This document shows, piece by piece, positions 8,866 to 17,472 of a stretch of 64,000 nt of DNA. The DNA comes from CANJBX01 sp035556735 (GTDB lineage: Bacteria > Pseudomonadota > Alphaproteobacteria > Rhizobiales > Xanthobacteraceae). The stretch's first letter is position 1, and every line of letters begins with the position of its first letter. A program made the position numbers and the translations under genes. Under the pieces are notes generated by a model, which worked only from the letters and a program-made list of their open reading frames with translations, did not search any database and was not told where the DNA came from. The stretch spans positions 806,001-870,000 of the forward strand of contig DATMFF010000006.1 in NCBI GenBank assembly GCA_035556735.1. Reading direction: 5' to 3'.

Positions 8866-9705
8866 ATGGCAAGACGGCGGATTGCCGAAAAACCGAGATC
8901 GCGGCTGGCGGTGTGGGCGCGCCGGCTGGCGGTGTTCGCGCTGCCGGTGGCGGCGCTCGCGGTCGTGTTCGAGCGCACCGGCATGTTCGAGATATTTCCC
9001 GTGCTGGCGACGTTCGGCGCGTCGCTGGTGCTCGCCCTGCTGGCTATCCTGCTTGCGCTCGCCGCGCTCGCCTCGATCTGGGTCACCGGGCGCAGCGGGG
9101 CAGGGCACGCCATGCTCGCGCTCGTCCTTGGGCTGCTGCTGCTGGCCTATCCGTCCTATCTCGGGCTCAAGGGCCTGCGGCTCCCGGAGATCCATGACGT
9201 CACCACCGATCCGTACGATCCGCCGCGCTTCGAGGCGGTGGCGCGGCTGCGCACCCGCGAGGCCAATCCGGTCGCCTACGGCGGCCTGAGCATCTACCAG
9301 CTCCAGCGCATCGCCTATCCCGACGTGGAGCCGCTCGAGGTGAATGCGACGCCCCAACAGGCCTACGACGCGGCGCTCGCAGTCGTCACCAAGCGCAAGT
9401 GGCGCATCGTCGATGCGCGCGCCCCGCAGCCCAACCGCCGCGAGGGACGCATCGAGGCGATCGCGCTCAGTCCGATCATGGGGTTCCGCGACGACGTCGT
9501 GATCCGGGTGCGCATCTCGGGCGGCGGCTCGCGCATCGATATCCGTTCGGCTTCACGTTACGGCTGGCACGATTTCGGAACCAATGCGTCGCGGGTGACG
9601 AGCCTGCTTGAAGCCATCGACGAGGCGACATCGCCGGAGCGCACGGAGCGCGCGATGAAGAAGACGATCAAGCCTGCGAATACGCCTCAGCCGGGCAGGC
9701 GATAG
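8866..9705 (+). CDS. DUF1499 domain membrane protein
   Basis: A 279-residue protein with a basic N-terminus, three hydrophobic segments in the first 110 residues, and a soluble C-terminal domain of the DUF1499 type (about 125-265, containing QAYDAALAVVTKRKWRIVDA and SPIMGFRDDVVIRVR). The family is widespread in alphaproteobacteria and plants but has no established biochemical role. The ATG at 8866 follows the acyl-CoA synthetase stop by 78 bases. The last residues are Lys/Pro-rich. The gene converges with the metallo-beta-lactamase-fold gene: the two reading frames overlap by about 19 bases at their 3' ends. Confidence 0.8.
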   Translation: MARRRIAEKPRSRLAVWARRLAVFALPVAALAVVFERTGMFEIFPVLATFGASLVLALLAILLALAALASIWVTGRSGAGHAMLALVLGLLLLAYPSYLGLKGLRLPEIHDVTTDPYDPPRFEAVARLRTREANPVAYGGLSIYQLQRIAYPDVEPLEVNATPQQAYDAALAVVTKRKWRIVDARAPQPNRREGRIEAIALSPIMGFRDDVVIRVRISGGGSRIDIRSASRYGWHDFGTNASRVTSLLEAIDEATSPERTERAMKKTIKPANTPQPGRR

Positions 9706-10601
9706 GTGCCGTTGATCGAGGGCGTGTCGTCGGTGAGCACGCGTCCGCGTGCGACGAGGTCCTCGAGGTGTGCGAGCGTCGAGAGCGCGGCCGCGCCGGT
9801 GAGCCGTGGATCGAGGCCGATGTAGATCGCGCGCACCAGCGAGGGAACGTCGGCCGCCCCCTTGGCGAGGCGGTGCAGGATCGAGGCCTCGCGCCCCTGC
9901 CGGTGGCGGATGTAGTGCTGGACGAATTTTCCGGCTTCGCGGATCGCGCCGCCGTGACCCGGCAGGTAGATCTGCTCGGGCCGGTGCACGAGCTTGTCGA
10001 GCGAGGCCATGTAGTCGCTCATGGCGCCGTCGGGCGGCGCCACGATCGAAGTCGCCCAGGCCATCACGTGATCGCCTGCGAACAGGACGTCAGTGCCGCG
10101 CAGCGCGAACGCCATGTGATTGGCGGTATGTCCGGGCGTCGCGATGGCCTCGATGGTCCAGCCGTCGCCGCTCACCACCTCGCCATCGGCCAGGCGGCGG
10201 TCCGGCATGAATTCGGTGTCGGCACTGGCGTCGAGCCGCTGCGCCTCGCCGATGTGCAGCGGCCGCGCCGGACGGTGAGGTCCTTCCGCGAGCACGGTCG
10301 CGCCGGTGGCGGCTTTGACGGCCGTCACGGCGGGCGAGTGATCGCGGTGGGTATGCGTCACGAAGATGTGAGTGACCGTCTCGCCGCGCACCGCATTGAG
10401 CAGGGCGGCGATGTGCTGCGGATCGTCGGGACCTGGATCGATGATGGCCACCTTGCCGCGTCCGATGATGTAGCTGACCGTGCCCTTGAACGTGAAAGGG
10501 CTCGGATTGTTGGCAAGCATCCGCCGCACCCCGGGCGCTACCTCCTCCGGCTGTCCGGGCGCAAGGTCGAGTGTCTTGTCGAACGGGATGTCGTCGGCCA
10601 T
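9687..10601 (-). CDS. Metallo-beta-lactamase-fold hydrolase (LACTB2/GloB-like)
   Basis: A 304-residue MBL-fold enzyme. The metal site HTHRDH is at 83-88, and further ligands appear in TPGHTANH, FAGDHVM and LPGHGG. A C-terminal winged-helix-like region (HYIRHRQGREASILHRL onward) resembles the LACTB2 group of hydrolases/ribonucleases. It may therefore act on thioesters or single-stranded RNA; substrate is open. The ATG at 10599-10601 is preceded by a triplicated 14-base repeat in its leader. The 3' end overlaps that of the convergent DUF1499 gene. Confidence 0.85.
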   Translation of the reverse strand: MADDIPFDKTLDLAPGQPEEVAPGVRRMLANNPSPFTFKGTVSYIIGRGKVAIIDPGPDDPQHIAALLNAVRGETVTHIFVTHTHRDHSPAVTAVKAATGATVLAEGPHRPARPLHIGEAQRLDASADTEFMPDRRLADGEVVSGDGWTIEAIATPGHTANHMAFALRGTDVLFAGDHVMAWATSIVAPPDGAMSDYMASLDKLVHRPEQIYLPGHGGAIREAGKFVQHYIRHRQGREASILHRLAKGAADVPSLVRAIYIGLDPRLTGAAALSTLAHLEDLVARGRVLTDDTPSINGTYRLPG

Positions 10602-10610
10602 GGCGCGTCC

Positions 10611-10652
10611 TGGCGGATGGTGTCTGGCTGATGGTGTCTGGCGGATGGTGTT
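10611..10652. repeat. 14-base direct repeat, three copies
   Basis: Three head-to-tail copies of TGGCGGATGGTGTC with one or two base differences, directly 5' of the MBL-fold gene start. They fall in its leader or promoter region, so copy-number change could affect expression. No protein role is evident. Confidence 0.85.
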
Positions 10653-10808
10653 CAGTCCCGGCCGGCCCGGCGCTCCGTCGAGGGACGAGGGATAGATAGG
10701 TCGGAAGGTCACGACCTGCAAAGGCGCTGACTTTCCCGCTGTCCAGCGTTGTAGGATGGAGCCGTAGTCCGCGCCAGGGGTAATGGCGTCGGTGTTGGCG
10801 TCAGTGCT

Positions 10809-10853
10809 GACATGGGTTTCGTTGACATGGGGTTCGCTGACATGGGTTTCGTC
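10809..10853. repeat. 15-base direct repeat, three copies, at the protease gene start
   Basis: Three tandem copies of GACATGGGTTTCGTT (small differences) cover the first codons of the S1C protease gene. Each contains an in-frame ATG (10812, 10827, 10842), giving the N-terminus MGFVDMGFADMGFVA and three possible starts. It resembles slipped-strand expansion of a start region. Confidence 0.85.
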
Positions 10854-11891
10854 GCGCGTCATCCCCGCACCGCCGGTTTCGCCGCGGTCTTGGCGACGGC
10901 AATCCTGACGGCCGTGCTTGTGGCGACCCTGTCTCCGGTCGCGGCGAGGAGCGGCAGCGGTCAGGCGCAACACAAGGCTTCCGTCGAGGATCTCCTGTCC
11001 GCGGTCGTGCGGGTCAAGACGTACATCAATCCCGACGCCCGCACGATCGAGAATCTCGGCCGCGAGCGCGAGGGCAGCGGCGTCGTCATCGACGAAGATG
11101 GGCTGGTGCTCACCATCGGACACCTGATGGTCGAGGCGCATGCCGCCGAAATCTCGACATCCGGCGGGCGTACCGTGCCGGCCATCGTCGTGGGCTACGA
11201 TCACGATTCCGGGTTTGGGCTGCTGCGCGCGCTCGAGCCGCTGCGCGTGCGGCCGATGCCGATGGACAAATCCGACACTCTCAAGGAACACGATCCGGCG
11301 CTGGTCGCCAGTCACGGCGGACGCGGCATGCTTGGCGCGGTGCGCGTCGTCTCGCGCCGCGACTATGCGGGCGGCTGGGAGTATCTCCTCGAGGATGCGA
11401 TCTTCACCTCGCCGCCGCATCCGGACTGGAGCGGCGCGGCGCTGATCAATCGCGAGGGCAAGCTCGTCGGAGTCGGCTCGCTTGCCGTGCGCGATGCGGC
11501 CAAGCCAAACGGAATCGCTCCCGGCAACATGTTTGTGCCGATCGATCGGCTGCGGCCGGTGCTGGCAGATCTGTTGGCGAACGGGCGCCCATCCACGCCG
11601 CCGCGGCCCTGGCTGGGCATGACCAGCGAGGAGGTGAGTGGCCGAATTCTGGTCAGTGGGGTGACGCCGGGCGGACCGGCCGACAAGGCCGGGCTCAAGC
11701 GCGGCGATATTATCGCCGGCGTCGACGGCGCGCGGATCAGGACATTGCCGGAGCTTTACCGCAAGATCTGGGCGCGTGGCCGCGCCGGCGTGGTCGTGCC
11801 GCTTGACGTGATGCAGGACGACGCGGTGCGCCGGGTGGAGGTGTTGTCGATGGACCGGCTCGATCACCTCAAGCTGAAGTCGACCTTCTGA
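10812..11891 (+). CDS. Trypsin-like (S1C/DegP-type) serine protease with PDZ domain
   Basis: A 359-residue envelope protein with one N-terminal membrane segment or signal sequence (about 20-46), a trypsin-like domain (60-240) and a C-terminal PDZ domain (about 255-350, PWLGMTSEE ... AGLKRGDIIAGVDG). The triad can be placed as His104 (TIGHLMVEA), Asp132 (YDHDSGFGLL) and Ser207 (DWSGAA). The serine loop lacks the usual GNSGG, so activity may be weak or specialised. Periplasmic quality control is the likely setting. The start is ambiguous among three repeated ATGs. Confidence 0.82.
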   Translation: MGFVDMGFADMGFVARHPRTAGFAAVLATAILTAVLVATLSPVAARSGSGQAQHKASVEDLLSAVVRVKTYINPDARTIENLGREREGSGVVIDEDGLVLTIGHLMVEAHAAEISTSGGRTVPAIVVGYDHDSGFGLLRALEPLRVRPMPMDKSDTLKEHDPALVASHGGRGMLGAVRVVSRRDYAGGWEYLLEDAIFTSPPHPDWSGAALINREGKLVGVGSLAVRDAAKPNGIAPGNMFVPIDRLRPVLADLLANGRPSTPPRPWLGMTSEEVSGRILVSGVTPGGPADKAGLKRGDIIAGVDGARIRTLPELYRKIWARGRAGVVVPLDVMQDDAVRRVEVLSMDRLDHLKLKSTF

Positions 11892-11927
11892 CCAAAAAAG
11901 CCCTGACTGCACGGCGATCGTCATGAT

Positions 11928-11940
11928 ATGCGAAACGCAT
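11928..11940. promoter_or_regulatory. Possible MarR operator
   Basis: A short inverted repeat, ATGCG and CGCAT separated by AAA, lies just 5' of the MarR gene and overlaps an alternative upstream start codon. MarR proteins commonly bind such palindromes in their own promoters; the assignment here is by position only. Confidence 0.35.
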
Positions 11941-11965
11941 GTCGACTCGTGGTTCGCGCGGCGCA

Positions 11966-12427
11966 ATGCACCTGACGGACGTCTATGACGCGCCGGGCCA
12001 CCTCATCCGCCGCTCACAGCAGATCGCGGTGGCGCTGTTCTTCGAGGAACTGCGCGAGTTCAAGATCACCCCGCCGCAATACGCCTCGCTGATCGCGATC
12101 CAGGACCACCCCGGCATCGACCAGCGCGGTCTCGCGGACCTCGTCGCCATCGACCGCTCGACCATCGGGTCCATGCTGCAGCGGCTCGAGAAGAAAGGAC
12201 TGATCCGCCGCGTCACCCCGAGCGAGGACCAACGGGTCAAGCGCCTGCACATCACAGCCGCGGGCAGGGACCTGCTCGCCCGCTCGCGCAAGGCGATCGA
12301 GCGCTCGCAGGAGCGCATCCTGGCGCCGTTGACGGCGCAGGAGCGCGCGGCGTTCCTGCGCATGCTGGCCAAGCTCGTGCATATCAACAACGAGGCGAGC
12401 CGCGTTCCCCTCAAGGTCGTGGGCTAG
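11966..12427 (+). CDS. MarR-family transcriptional regulator
   Basis: A 153-residue winged-helix dimeric regulator. The DNA-binding domain is clear: PPQYASLIAIQDHPGIDQRGLA, then the recognition helix DRSTIGSMLQRLEKKGLI and the wing RRVTPSEDQRVKRLHITAAG. MarR proteins usually repress their own gene and neighbours until a phenolic or other ligand binds. I use the ATG at 11966 because it gives the normal family length; an in-frame ATG at 11939 would add nine residues. It converges with an LLM oxidoreductase gene, leaving 5 bases between the stops, so that enzyme may share its ligand. Confidence 0.88.
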   Translation: MHLTDVYDAPGHLIRRSQQIAVALFFEELREFKITPPQYASLIAIQDHPGIDQRGLADLVAIDRSTIGSMLQRLEKKGLIRRVTPSEDQRVKRLHITAAGRDLLARSRKAIERSQERILAPLTAQERAAFLRMLAKLVHINNEASRVPLKVVG

Positions 12428-12432
12428 CGGGA

Positions 12433-13491
12433 TCAGAGCCGCGCCACGGCGGGCATCACCTCGGTCGCGAACAGCCGCATGGACTTCTCGGCGGCGGCCG
12501 TGTTGATGCCGCCGAAGTTCACCTGCAGCGAAGCGATCTCGAAACCGCCCACCGCCGCGTGATAGTCGGTGATCTGCTTGATGATCATGTCCGGTGTGCC
12601 CACCCAGGCCGCTCCCTTGGCGACCTGCGTCTCGAAGTTTTCCTTGGCGAGATTGGCGATGAGCTGATCGTAGTTGGGATAGTCCTCCGAGCGCGTGCCG
12701 CTGACCCAGTCGGAGGCGGCCTCGACGAACTGCTTGAAATAGCGGTTGAGCGGCGCGCGCGCCGTCTGCGCGGCTGCGTCCGCCGTCTCGGCGCAGAACA
12801 TGTGGAAGGCGAGCATGACGCGGCCACGGCCGGGATGCCCCGCCGCCGTCCAGGCGTCCCGGTAGATCTGCAGCAGCTCCCGCGTCTTGTGCCCGACGGC
12901 CGGGATCGCCATCACGGCATGACCGGCGCTGCCGGCGCGCGCGAAGCTTTCCGGGGTCGCCACCGCTGCGATCCAGAATGGCGGGCGGGGTTTCTGGGTC
13001 GGCCGGGGCAGGGAGGTGACGTCCTTGAAGCTGTGAAAGCGGCCCTCGCAGCTCACGGCCTCCTGCTCGAGGAGCTGGCGGACCTGCTCGACGCCTTCCT
13101 CGAAACGGGCGCGGCTCTCGTTCACCGGCACCCCGAAGCGGGCGAACTCGTGCGGCAGGAAGGCACGCGCGAAGCCGACCTCCAGGCGTCCGCACGAGAT
13201 TGCATCGAGCAGGCCGATCTCGCCGGCGAGCTTGAGCGGATGGTTGAACGCCGGCAGCACCGCGCCGGTGATGAGCCGCGCCCTGCGCGTGCGCATTGCC
13301 GCGGCGGAGAGGAACAGGTGCGGGTTGGGGCTATAACCGCCGTAGGGGCGGAAGTAGTGCTCCACGGTGCGCACGTGCGAGAAGCCGAGTTCGTCGCAGA
13401 GGTCCACCAGCGCCAGCGCCTCGCGCCAGTAGTCCTGGGCGGACATGTCGTCCGGTCCCATGTCGGGAAAGAACTGCAGGCCGAAATCCAT
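12433..13491 (-). CDS. LLM-class flavin-dependent oxidoreductase
   Basis: A 352-residue bacterial-luciferase-like TIM-barrel protein that would use reduced FMN or F420 and oxygen on an unknown organic substrate. Family features: an N-terminal strand (MDFGLQFFPD), VRTVEHYFRPYGGYSPNPHLFL near 44-60, DAISCGRLEVGFARAF near 95-112, and PPFWIAAVATPESFARAG near 170. One of four LLM enzymes in the window, the others near 19.9, 28.7 and 56.2 kb. The ATG at 13489-13491 is used. The neighbouring MarR gene converges on it. Confidence 0.85.
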   Translation of the reverse strand: MDFGLQFFPDMGPDDMSAQDYWREALALVDLCDELGFSHVRTVEHYFRPYGGYSPNPHLFLSAAAMRTRRARLITGAVLPAFNHPLKLAGEIGLLDAISCGRLEVGFARAFLPHEFARFGVPVNESRARFEEGVEQVRQLLEQEAVSCEGRFHSFKDVTSLPRPTQKPRPPFWIAAVATPESFARAGSAGHAVMAIPAVGHKTRELLQIYRDAWTAAGHPGRGRVMLAFHMFCAETADAAAQTARAPLNRYFKQFVEAASDWVSGTRSEDYPNYDQLIANLAKENFETQVAKGAAWVGTPDMIIKQITDYHAAVGGFEIASLQVNFGGINTAAAEKSMRLFATEVMPAVARL

Positions 13492-13709
13492 GAACGCTTC
13501 CCCGGATCGTGGGCGTGATCGACAGTCTACTGTTGATCAGTGTGCTGTCAAATGCGGCGACGGGCAGCCATCGACGAGCGCCGTGAGCCGGAGCCGGTGG
13601 TGGCGGCGCGGCCGATGTGTGGGGAAGGCGCAGGATCAGGCAAGTTCCTCTCGGGGCTTGTGCTAAGCTTGCGATGCGTTCTCGACGACGCGATTCCGGA
13701 GGCCACGTC

Positions 13710-14279
13710 ATGAGCTCATCCTATTCTCCGCCCGAGTCCGGCCCTGCTCCTGTGTTGCGCAAGGTGTCGAAGCTCTTCCTCATCGAGGGCATCATTCTGA
13801 TCGTGCTGGGTGTGCTGGCCATCGCCCTTCCGGTGATCGCGACTTTCGCGCTCACGATCCTGTTCGGGTGGCTGTTCTTCATTGGCGGCGTGGTCGGGCT
13901 GGTCACCAGCTTCTGGAGCAGGCAGGCGCCCGGCTTCTGGTGGAGTCTCCTCTCGGCAGCGCTCGGCATCGTGGTCGGCCTTCTCCTGATCGCACAGCCG
14001 GCGACCGGCGCCCTCTCGCTGACATTTCTGCTCGTGGCGTTTTTCCTGGCCGAGGGGGCCGTGACGATCATGTTCGCGATCTCGCACCGGGGCGAACTGG
14101 AAGGACGGTGGATCTTCATGCTGGCGAGCGGCATCGTGACCCTGGTCCTGGCGGTCCTCATCCTCATGGGCCTGCCTGGCACCGCGGCCTGGGCTTTGGG
14201 CCTGCTGGTGGGGGTCGATCTGCTCTTCGGAGGGATCGCGCTGATCGCCATGGGTTCGGCCGCCGGCAAGGCGGCCTGA
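13710..14279 (+). CDS. HdeD/DUF308-type membrane protein
   Basis: A 189-residue integral membrane protein with about six transmembrane helices and the repeated pattern of HdeD (LFLIEGIILIVLGVLAIALP, then FGWLFFIGGVVGLVTSFWS). HdeD takes part in acid resistance in E. coli; in alphaproteobacteria the role is unknown. The ATG at 13710 has a GGAGG Shine-Dalgarno 7 bases upstream, which decides the start. About 220 bases on either side hold no other gene. Confidence 0.85.
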   Translation: MSSSYSPPESGPAPVLRKVSKLFLIEGIILIVLGVLAIALPVIATFALTILFGWLFFIGGVVGLVTSFWSRQAPGFWWSLLSAALGIVVGLLLIAQPATGALSLTFLLVAFFLAEGAVTIMFAISHRGELEGRWIFMLASGIVTLVLAVLILMGLPGTAAWALGLLVGVDLLFGGIALIAMGSAAGKAA

Positions 14280-14499
14280 CAGCGCCGCCCGTCAGCAAGC
14301 GCGTCATGTTGCAATGCCGAACGGCGTCTGCGTGCGCCGGCCCTGGAAGCATGCCGACGCAAAGCGCCGACGAGCGGTGAACCAAAATACGGCCGGCGAC
14401 TTGTAAAATGCGCTTCAATTGGCGCGGGCACTTGCGCTTCGACATGGCGGGAAGTGGAGATGTCGGCACCGCCGGACACACGCCGCAGAATCGGTCGAC

Positions 14500-15954
14500 A
14501 TGCCCAACGTTGACGATCGGGCCGGGACGGCCTTTGCGACGGGCCGCGCAGCGCGTTCCCTCATTGCCCGCGTCGCATTCGGCTTGGCGGTCTTTGCCAC
14601 GCTGACCGTCGCGATCTTCGCCTGGATGCCGAAGACGCTGTTCGATTTTGACGCCTCGCACTACACCAGCATCGCCTACGATCTCGACCGCTACGCCGTC
14701 TTCAGCAACGGCCTTTTCGATGATGTCGACAGCACGCTGGCCGAGCCGCCGCCGGGGATGTTCTTCGGCCCGGTCTATCCCGCGATCGTGGCGGCCGCGA
14801 TGCAGGTCGACCCGCGCTTCAAGGCTGCTGTCGAGTGCTGGGTGAACGCCGACGCGCGCAAGGAGGACGGCACCCGACAGTGCGAGCGCTATGCGACGCC
14901 CATGCTGGTGATCCATGCGGTCTTCCTTGCCCTCGGGGTCATGGCGATCGCCCGCACGGGCGAACTGATGTTCCGGTCGGAGTGGGTGTTCTGGGCGGGC
15001 GGATCGCTCGCAGCCCTCGGCCTCGTTTTCGAATCCGAGCTGTTTTCGTTCGTCATGACCGAGAGCGTGACCTTCGGTCTGTATGCCGTTTTCAGCCTTG
15101 CCTGCGTGCTGGCCTGGCGGAGCCAGCGGCCGCGCGATGCTCTGGTCGCGGGGCTCGCGCTCGGGGTGCTGATCCTGCATCGCCCATCGTTTCAGGTGCT
15201 TGTCCCTGCGGGCGCGCTCCTGTTCCTGATTGCGGCCTGGCGCAAGCGCCCGTCGCTTGCCTTTGCGCGCCGGCGCGTTGCCGCTTTTGCCTTCGGATCG
15301 CTGCTGGTCGTCGCGCCGTGGGTCGCGCGCAATTACACTGTGCTCGACAAGTTTGGGCTGACCGAGGAATACGGCGCCGCGACGATCATTGAGCGGCTGG
15401 CGTTCAACGACATGACGGCGCACGAGTTCGTGCTTGCGTTTCCCTACTGTCTGCCGGGGATCGGCCCGCCGCTCGTCGATGGGATTTTTGGCAAACAGGC
15501 CATGCACCGCTTCACCTGGTACGAGCCGGACAGCTTCTTCACGGTGGGGCGCACGCGGCGCGGCGCGCTCGTGCAGGCGCACGGTTCGCTCGATGCCGTT
15601 GTCGGCACGGTCCTGCGTCACGAGCTGGGCAGCGGCTGGCCGGCGCACGTCCTGAGCAGCGTTCCGCTGGGCTGGTGCGGGCTGTGGGCGGGAGGGATCG
15701 CAGCCCTGCTGCTCGCGCCTGCTTTCGTGCTGGCGCTCTGGCGCGCGGCAAGGCGAGGGGAGATGGTGTTCCTGCTCTATGCGGTGCCCGCGCTGACGAT
15801 GCTGGCGCTGCATGCGGCGCTCGCCAACCACTACACGCGCTACAATCTCGCGCTGATCGGGCCGTCTGCCATCGGCACCGCTTGGGTGCTGGCCGGGGTG
15901 CCTCGGAAACTCAGACGCTGGCTCGGCCGATCGGTGCCGGCTGCAGCGGCGTGA
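14500..15954 (+). CDS. GT-C-fold membrane glycosyltransferase (GT39/ArnT-like)
   Basis: A 484-residue polytopic protein with roughly ten membrane helices. The first extracytoplasmic loop after helix 1 contains FDFDASHYTSIAYDL, an acidic motif typical of lipid-phosphate-sugar-using GT-C enzymes. Such enzymes transfer sugars from undecaprenyl-phosphate donors on the outer face of the inner membrane. It faces an operon that encodes a DPM1-like transferase and an EmrE-like flippase candidate, so it may be the acceptor-side enzyme of that pathway. The ATG at 14500 is chosen by the start of hydrophobicity; the N-terminal 30 residues are cytosolic. Confidence 0.75.
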   Translation: MPNVDDRAGTAFATGRAARSLIARVAFGLAVFATLTVAIFAWMPKTLFDFDASHYTSIAYDLDRYAVFSNGLFDDVDSTLAEPPPGMFFGPVYPAIVAAAMQVDPRFKAAVECWVNADARKEDGTRQCERYATPMLVIHAVFLALGVMAIARTGELMFRSEWVFWAGGSLAALGLVFESELFSFVMTESVTFGLYAVFSLACVLAWRSQRPRDALVAGLALGVLILHRPSFQVLVPAGALLFLIAAWRKRPSLAFARRRVAAFAFGSLLVVAPWVARNYTVLDKFGLTEEYGAATIIERLAFNDMTAHEFVLAFPYCLPGIGPPLVDGIFGKQAMHRFTWYEPDSFFTVGRTRRGALVQAHGSLDAVVGTVLRHELGSGWPAHVLSSVPLGWCGLWAGGIAALLLAPAFVLALWRAARRGEMVFLLYAVPALTMLALHAALANHYTRYNLALIGPSAIGTAWVLAGVPRKLRRWLGRSVPAAAA

Positions 15955-15975
15955 CGCCGATCACGTCGTCGCAAA

Positions 15976-16329
15976 TTACGTTGGCGCTATCGGTGGGGAG
16001 GCGTCATGATCCTGCGCCTTCGCCTCCGCGAGCGCCATGGCGCGAGCCAGTGCGGTGACGAGCTCGCTCTGGGCGCGCAGCTTCAAATGCAGGTTCACCA
16101 GCACCAGGAGGCTGATGCAGACCCAGATGTAGAGGATGAGGTCGACGCCGCGGCCGACGCCGACGAGCGTGGCCATGCGGGTCGCCTGATCCGGGAACCA
16201 AACGAAGTACAATCCGAACGCCGCCGCCAGCGCGGCCATCGAGGCCACCGCTGCGAAGCGGCGATACTCGTGCCACGCGTAGAGCATGATCACGCACAGC
16301 AGCAGCGACAGCCCGATCTTCGCGATCAT
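15976..16329 (-). CDS. DUF2304 membrane protein
   Basis: A 117-residue protein with three hydrophobic helices (1-17, about 28-46, about 63-83) and a cytosolic coiled tail (LHLKLRAQSELVTALARAMA). This layout is that of DUF2304, commonly encoded next to DPM1-type glycosyltransferases. Its ATG overlaps the stop of the glycosyltransferase gene by 4 bases (ATGA), so the two are translationally coupled and probably work together, perhaps as a membrane anchor. It is the last gene of the operon. Confidence 0.82.
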   Translation of the reverse strand: MIAKIGLSLLLCVIMLYAWHEYRRFAAVASMAALAAAFGLYFVWFPDQATRMATLVGVGRGVDLILYIWVCISLLVLVNLHLKLRAQSELVTALARAMALAEAKAQDHDASPPIAPT

Positions 16330-17063
16330 CGGTAGAGCTTCCGGGTGAACAGATCCAGGAGGATGGTCATGGCGTCGGCCACGCGCTGCCCCTTGCGCAG
16401 CGAATAGGCCGTATAGTCGACGGTCACCGGCACCTCGACATAGCGCAGGCCGCTGGCCGCGATCTGCTGGAGGATCTCGGACGCGTGTGCCATGCGGTTC
16501 TGCCGTAGCCGGATCGAGCGGGCGCCGTTGCGGGTCATGGCGCGAAAACCGTTATGCGTGTCGGTGACCCGGATGCCGCAGGTGACGCGCGTAAACACCA
16601 CTGCAGCCATGAGCACGAGCCGCCGCAGCCGTGGAAGGTTCGTGGCGGCCCCGCGGAAGCGGCTGCCGAGGGCGAAGTCGGCGCGGGCGCGGCGCAGGTT
16701 TTCGATCAGCCGTGCGATCTCGCCGGCGCGATGCTGCCCATCGGCGTCGAACGTGACGATCACCTCGGCGCCCTGCGTGAGCGCGTAGTCGATCCCGGTT
16801 TGCAGCGCCGCGCCTTGCCCCAGATTGATCGGATGGCGCACCACCCGTGCGCCGGCCGCCGCCGCGTTCGCACAGGTGTCGTCGCGTGAACCGTCATCGA
16901 CGACAGCCACTGCGTAGCCCTGGCGGCGCACGTCGGCAACAACGCGTCCGATGACGCGGCCTTCGTTATATCCGGGGATGACGACCCATATGCCGCACGC
17001 GGCGTCTTTGTCCATGCTGGCGGCCGCCGGCTGATCCATGTGGCTGAACCCGTCTCCTCCCAT
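16326..17063 (-). CDS. GT2 family glycosyltransferase (DPM1/polyprenyl-phosphate type)
   Basis: A 245-residue GT-A fold enzyme expected to load a sugar from a nucleotide onto undecaprenyl phosphate. Seen: VVIPGYNEG near 27-35, AVVDDGSRDDT near 54-63, the metal-binding DAD at 106-108 (TFDADGQH), and NGFRAMTR near 165. No membrane segment, so the coupled DUF2304 protein may tether it. The start is uncertain: ATGs at 17063, 17039 and 17015 are possible, with a GGAGGAGA stretch about 13 bases before 17039. Confidence 0.88.
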   Translation of the reverse strand: MGGDGFSHMDQPAAASMDKDAACGIWVVIPGYNEGRVIGRVVADVRRQGYAVAVVDDGSRDDTCANAAAAGARVVRHPINLGQGAALQTGIDYALTQGAEVIVTFDADGQHRAGEIARLIENLRRARADFALGSRFRGAATNLPRLRRLVLMAAVVFTRVTCGIRVTDTHNGFRAMTRNGARSIRLRQNRMAHASEILQQIAASGLRYVEVPVTVDYTAYSLRKGQRVADAMTILLDLFTRKLYR

Positions 17064-17103
17064 TCGCCCCTAACGGCGTAGAGGCGGAGTTCGTTCCATG
17101 CAG

Positions 17104-17472
17104 TCAGCTCAGGACGATCACGAGCCCGGCGAAAATCACGCCGATCCCGACAAAAAGCCGCAGCGTGAGTGGCTCGCCGAACACGAGGCCTCCCAACAAG
17201 GGGGTCAGCGCAAAGGCGATCGCCACGAATGGATAGGCGCGCGAGAGCGGCGTGAACGTCAGGATCCAGACCCACAGGATCGCAAGGATGGCGTAAAGCG
17301 CGAGCGCCGCCAGAAACACCGCGTCCTGAAGCAGTGCCACGAACCGTTCGGCCAATGGCCCGGCGGGCGTACGCAGTGCGGCCAGCTTGAACAGGAACTG
17401 TCCGCCCGCCATGCCGACCGCGTAGGCCACGAGCAGCGCCACCTGCGCCAGGGTCAGGCGGTCCTCGCTCAT
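17104..17472 (-). CDS. EmrE/ArnE-like small DMT permease
   Basis: A 122-residue protein with four membrane helices. FTPLSRAYPFVAIAFALTPLLGGLVFGEPLTLRLFVG is the second-half signature of SMR/EamA-type proteins. In context (lipid-linked sugar transferases on both sides) it resembles ArnE/ArnF, the aminoarabinose-lipid flippase subunits, more than a drug pump; that is inference. Its ATG overlaps the methyltransferase stop by 4 bases. The DPM1-like gene follows 40 bases downstream. Confidence 0.78.
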   Translation of the reverse strand: MSEDRLTLAQVALLVAYAVGMAGGQFLFKLAALRTPAGPLAERFVALLQDAVFLAALALYAILAILWVWILTFTPLSRAYPFVAIAFALTPLLGGLVFGEPLTLRLFVGIGVIFAGLVIVLS

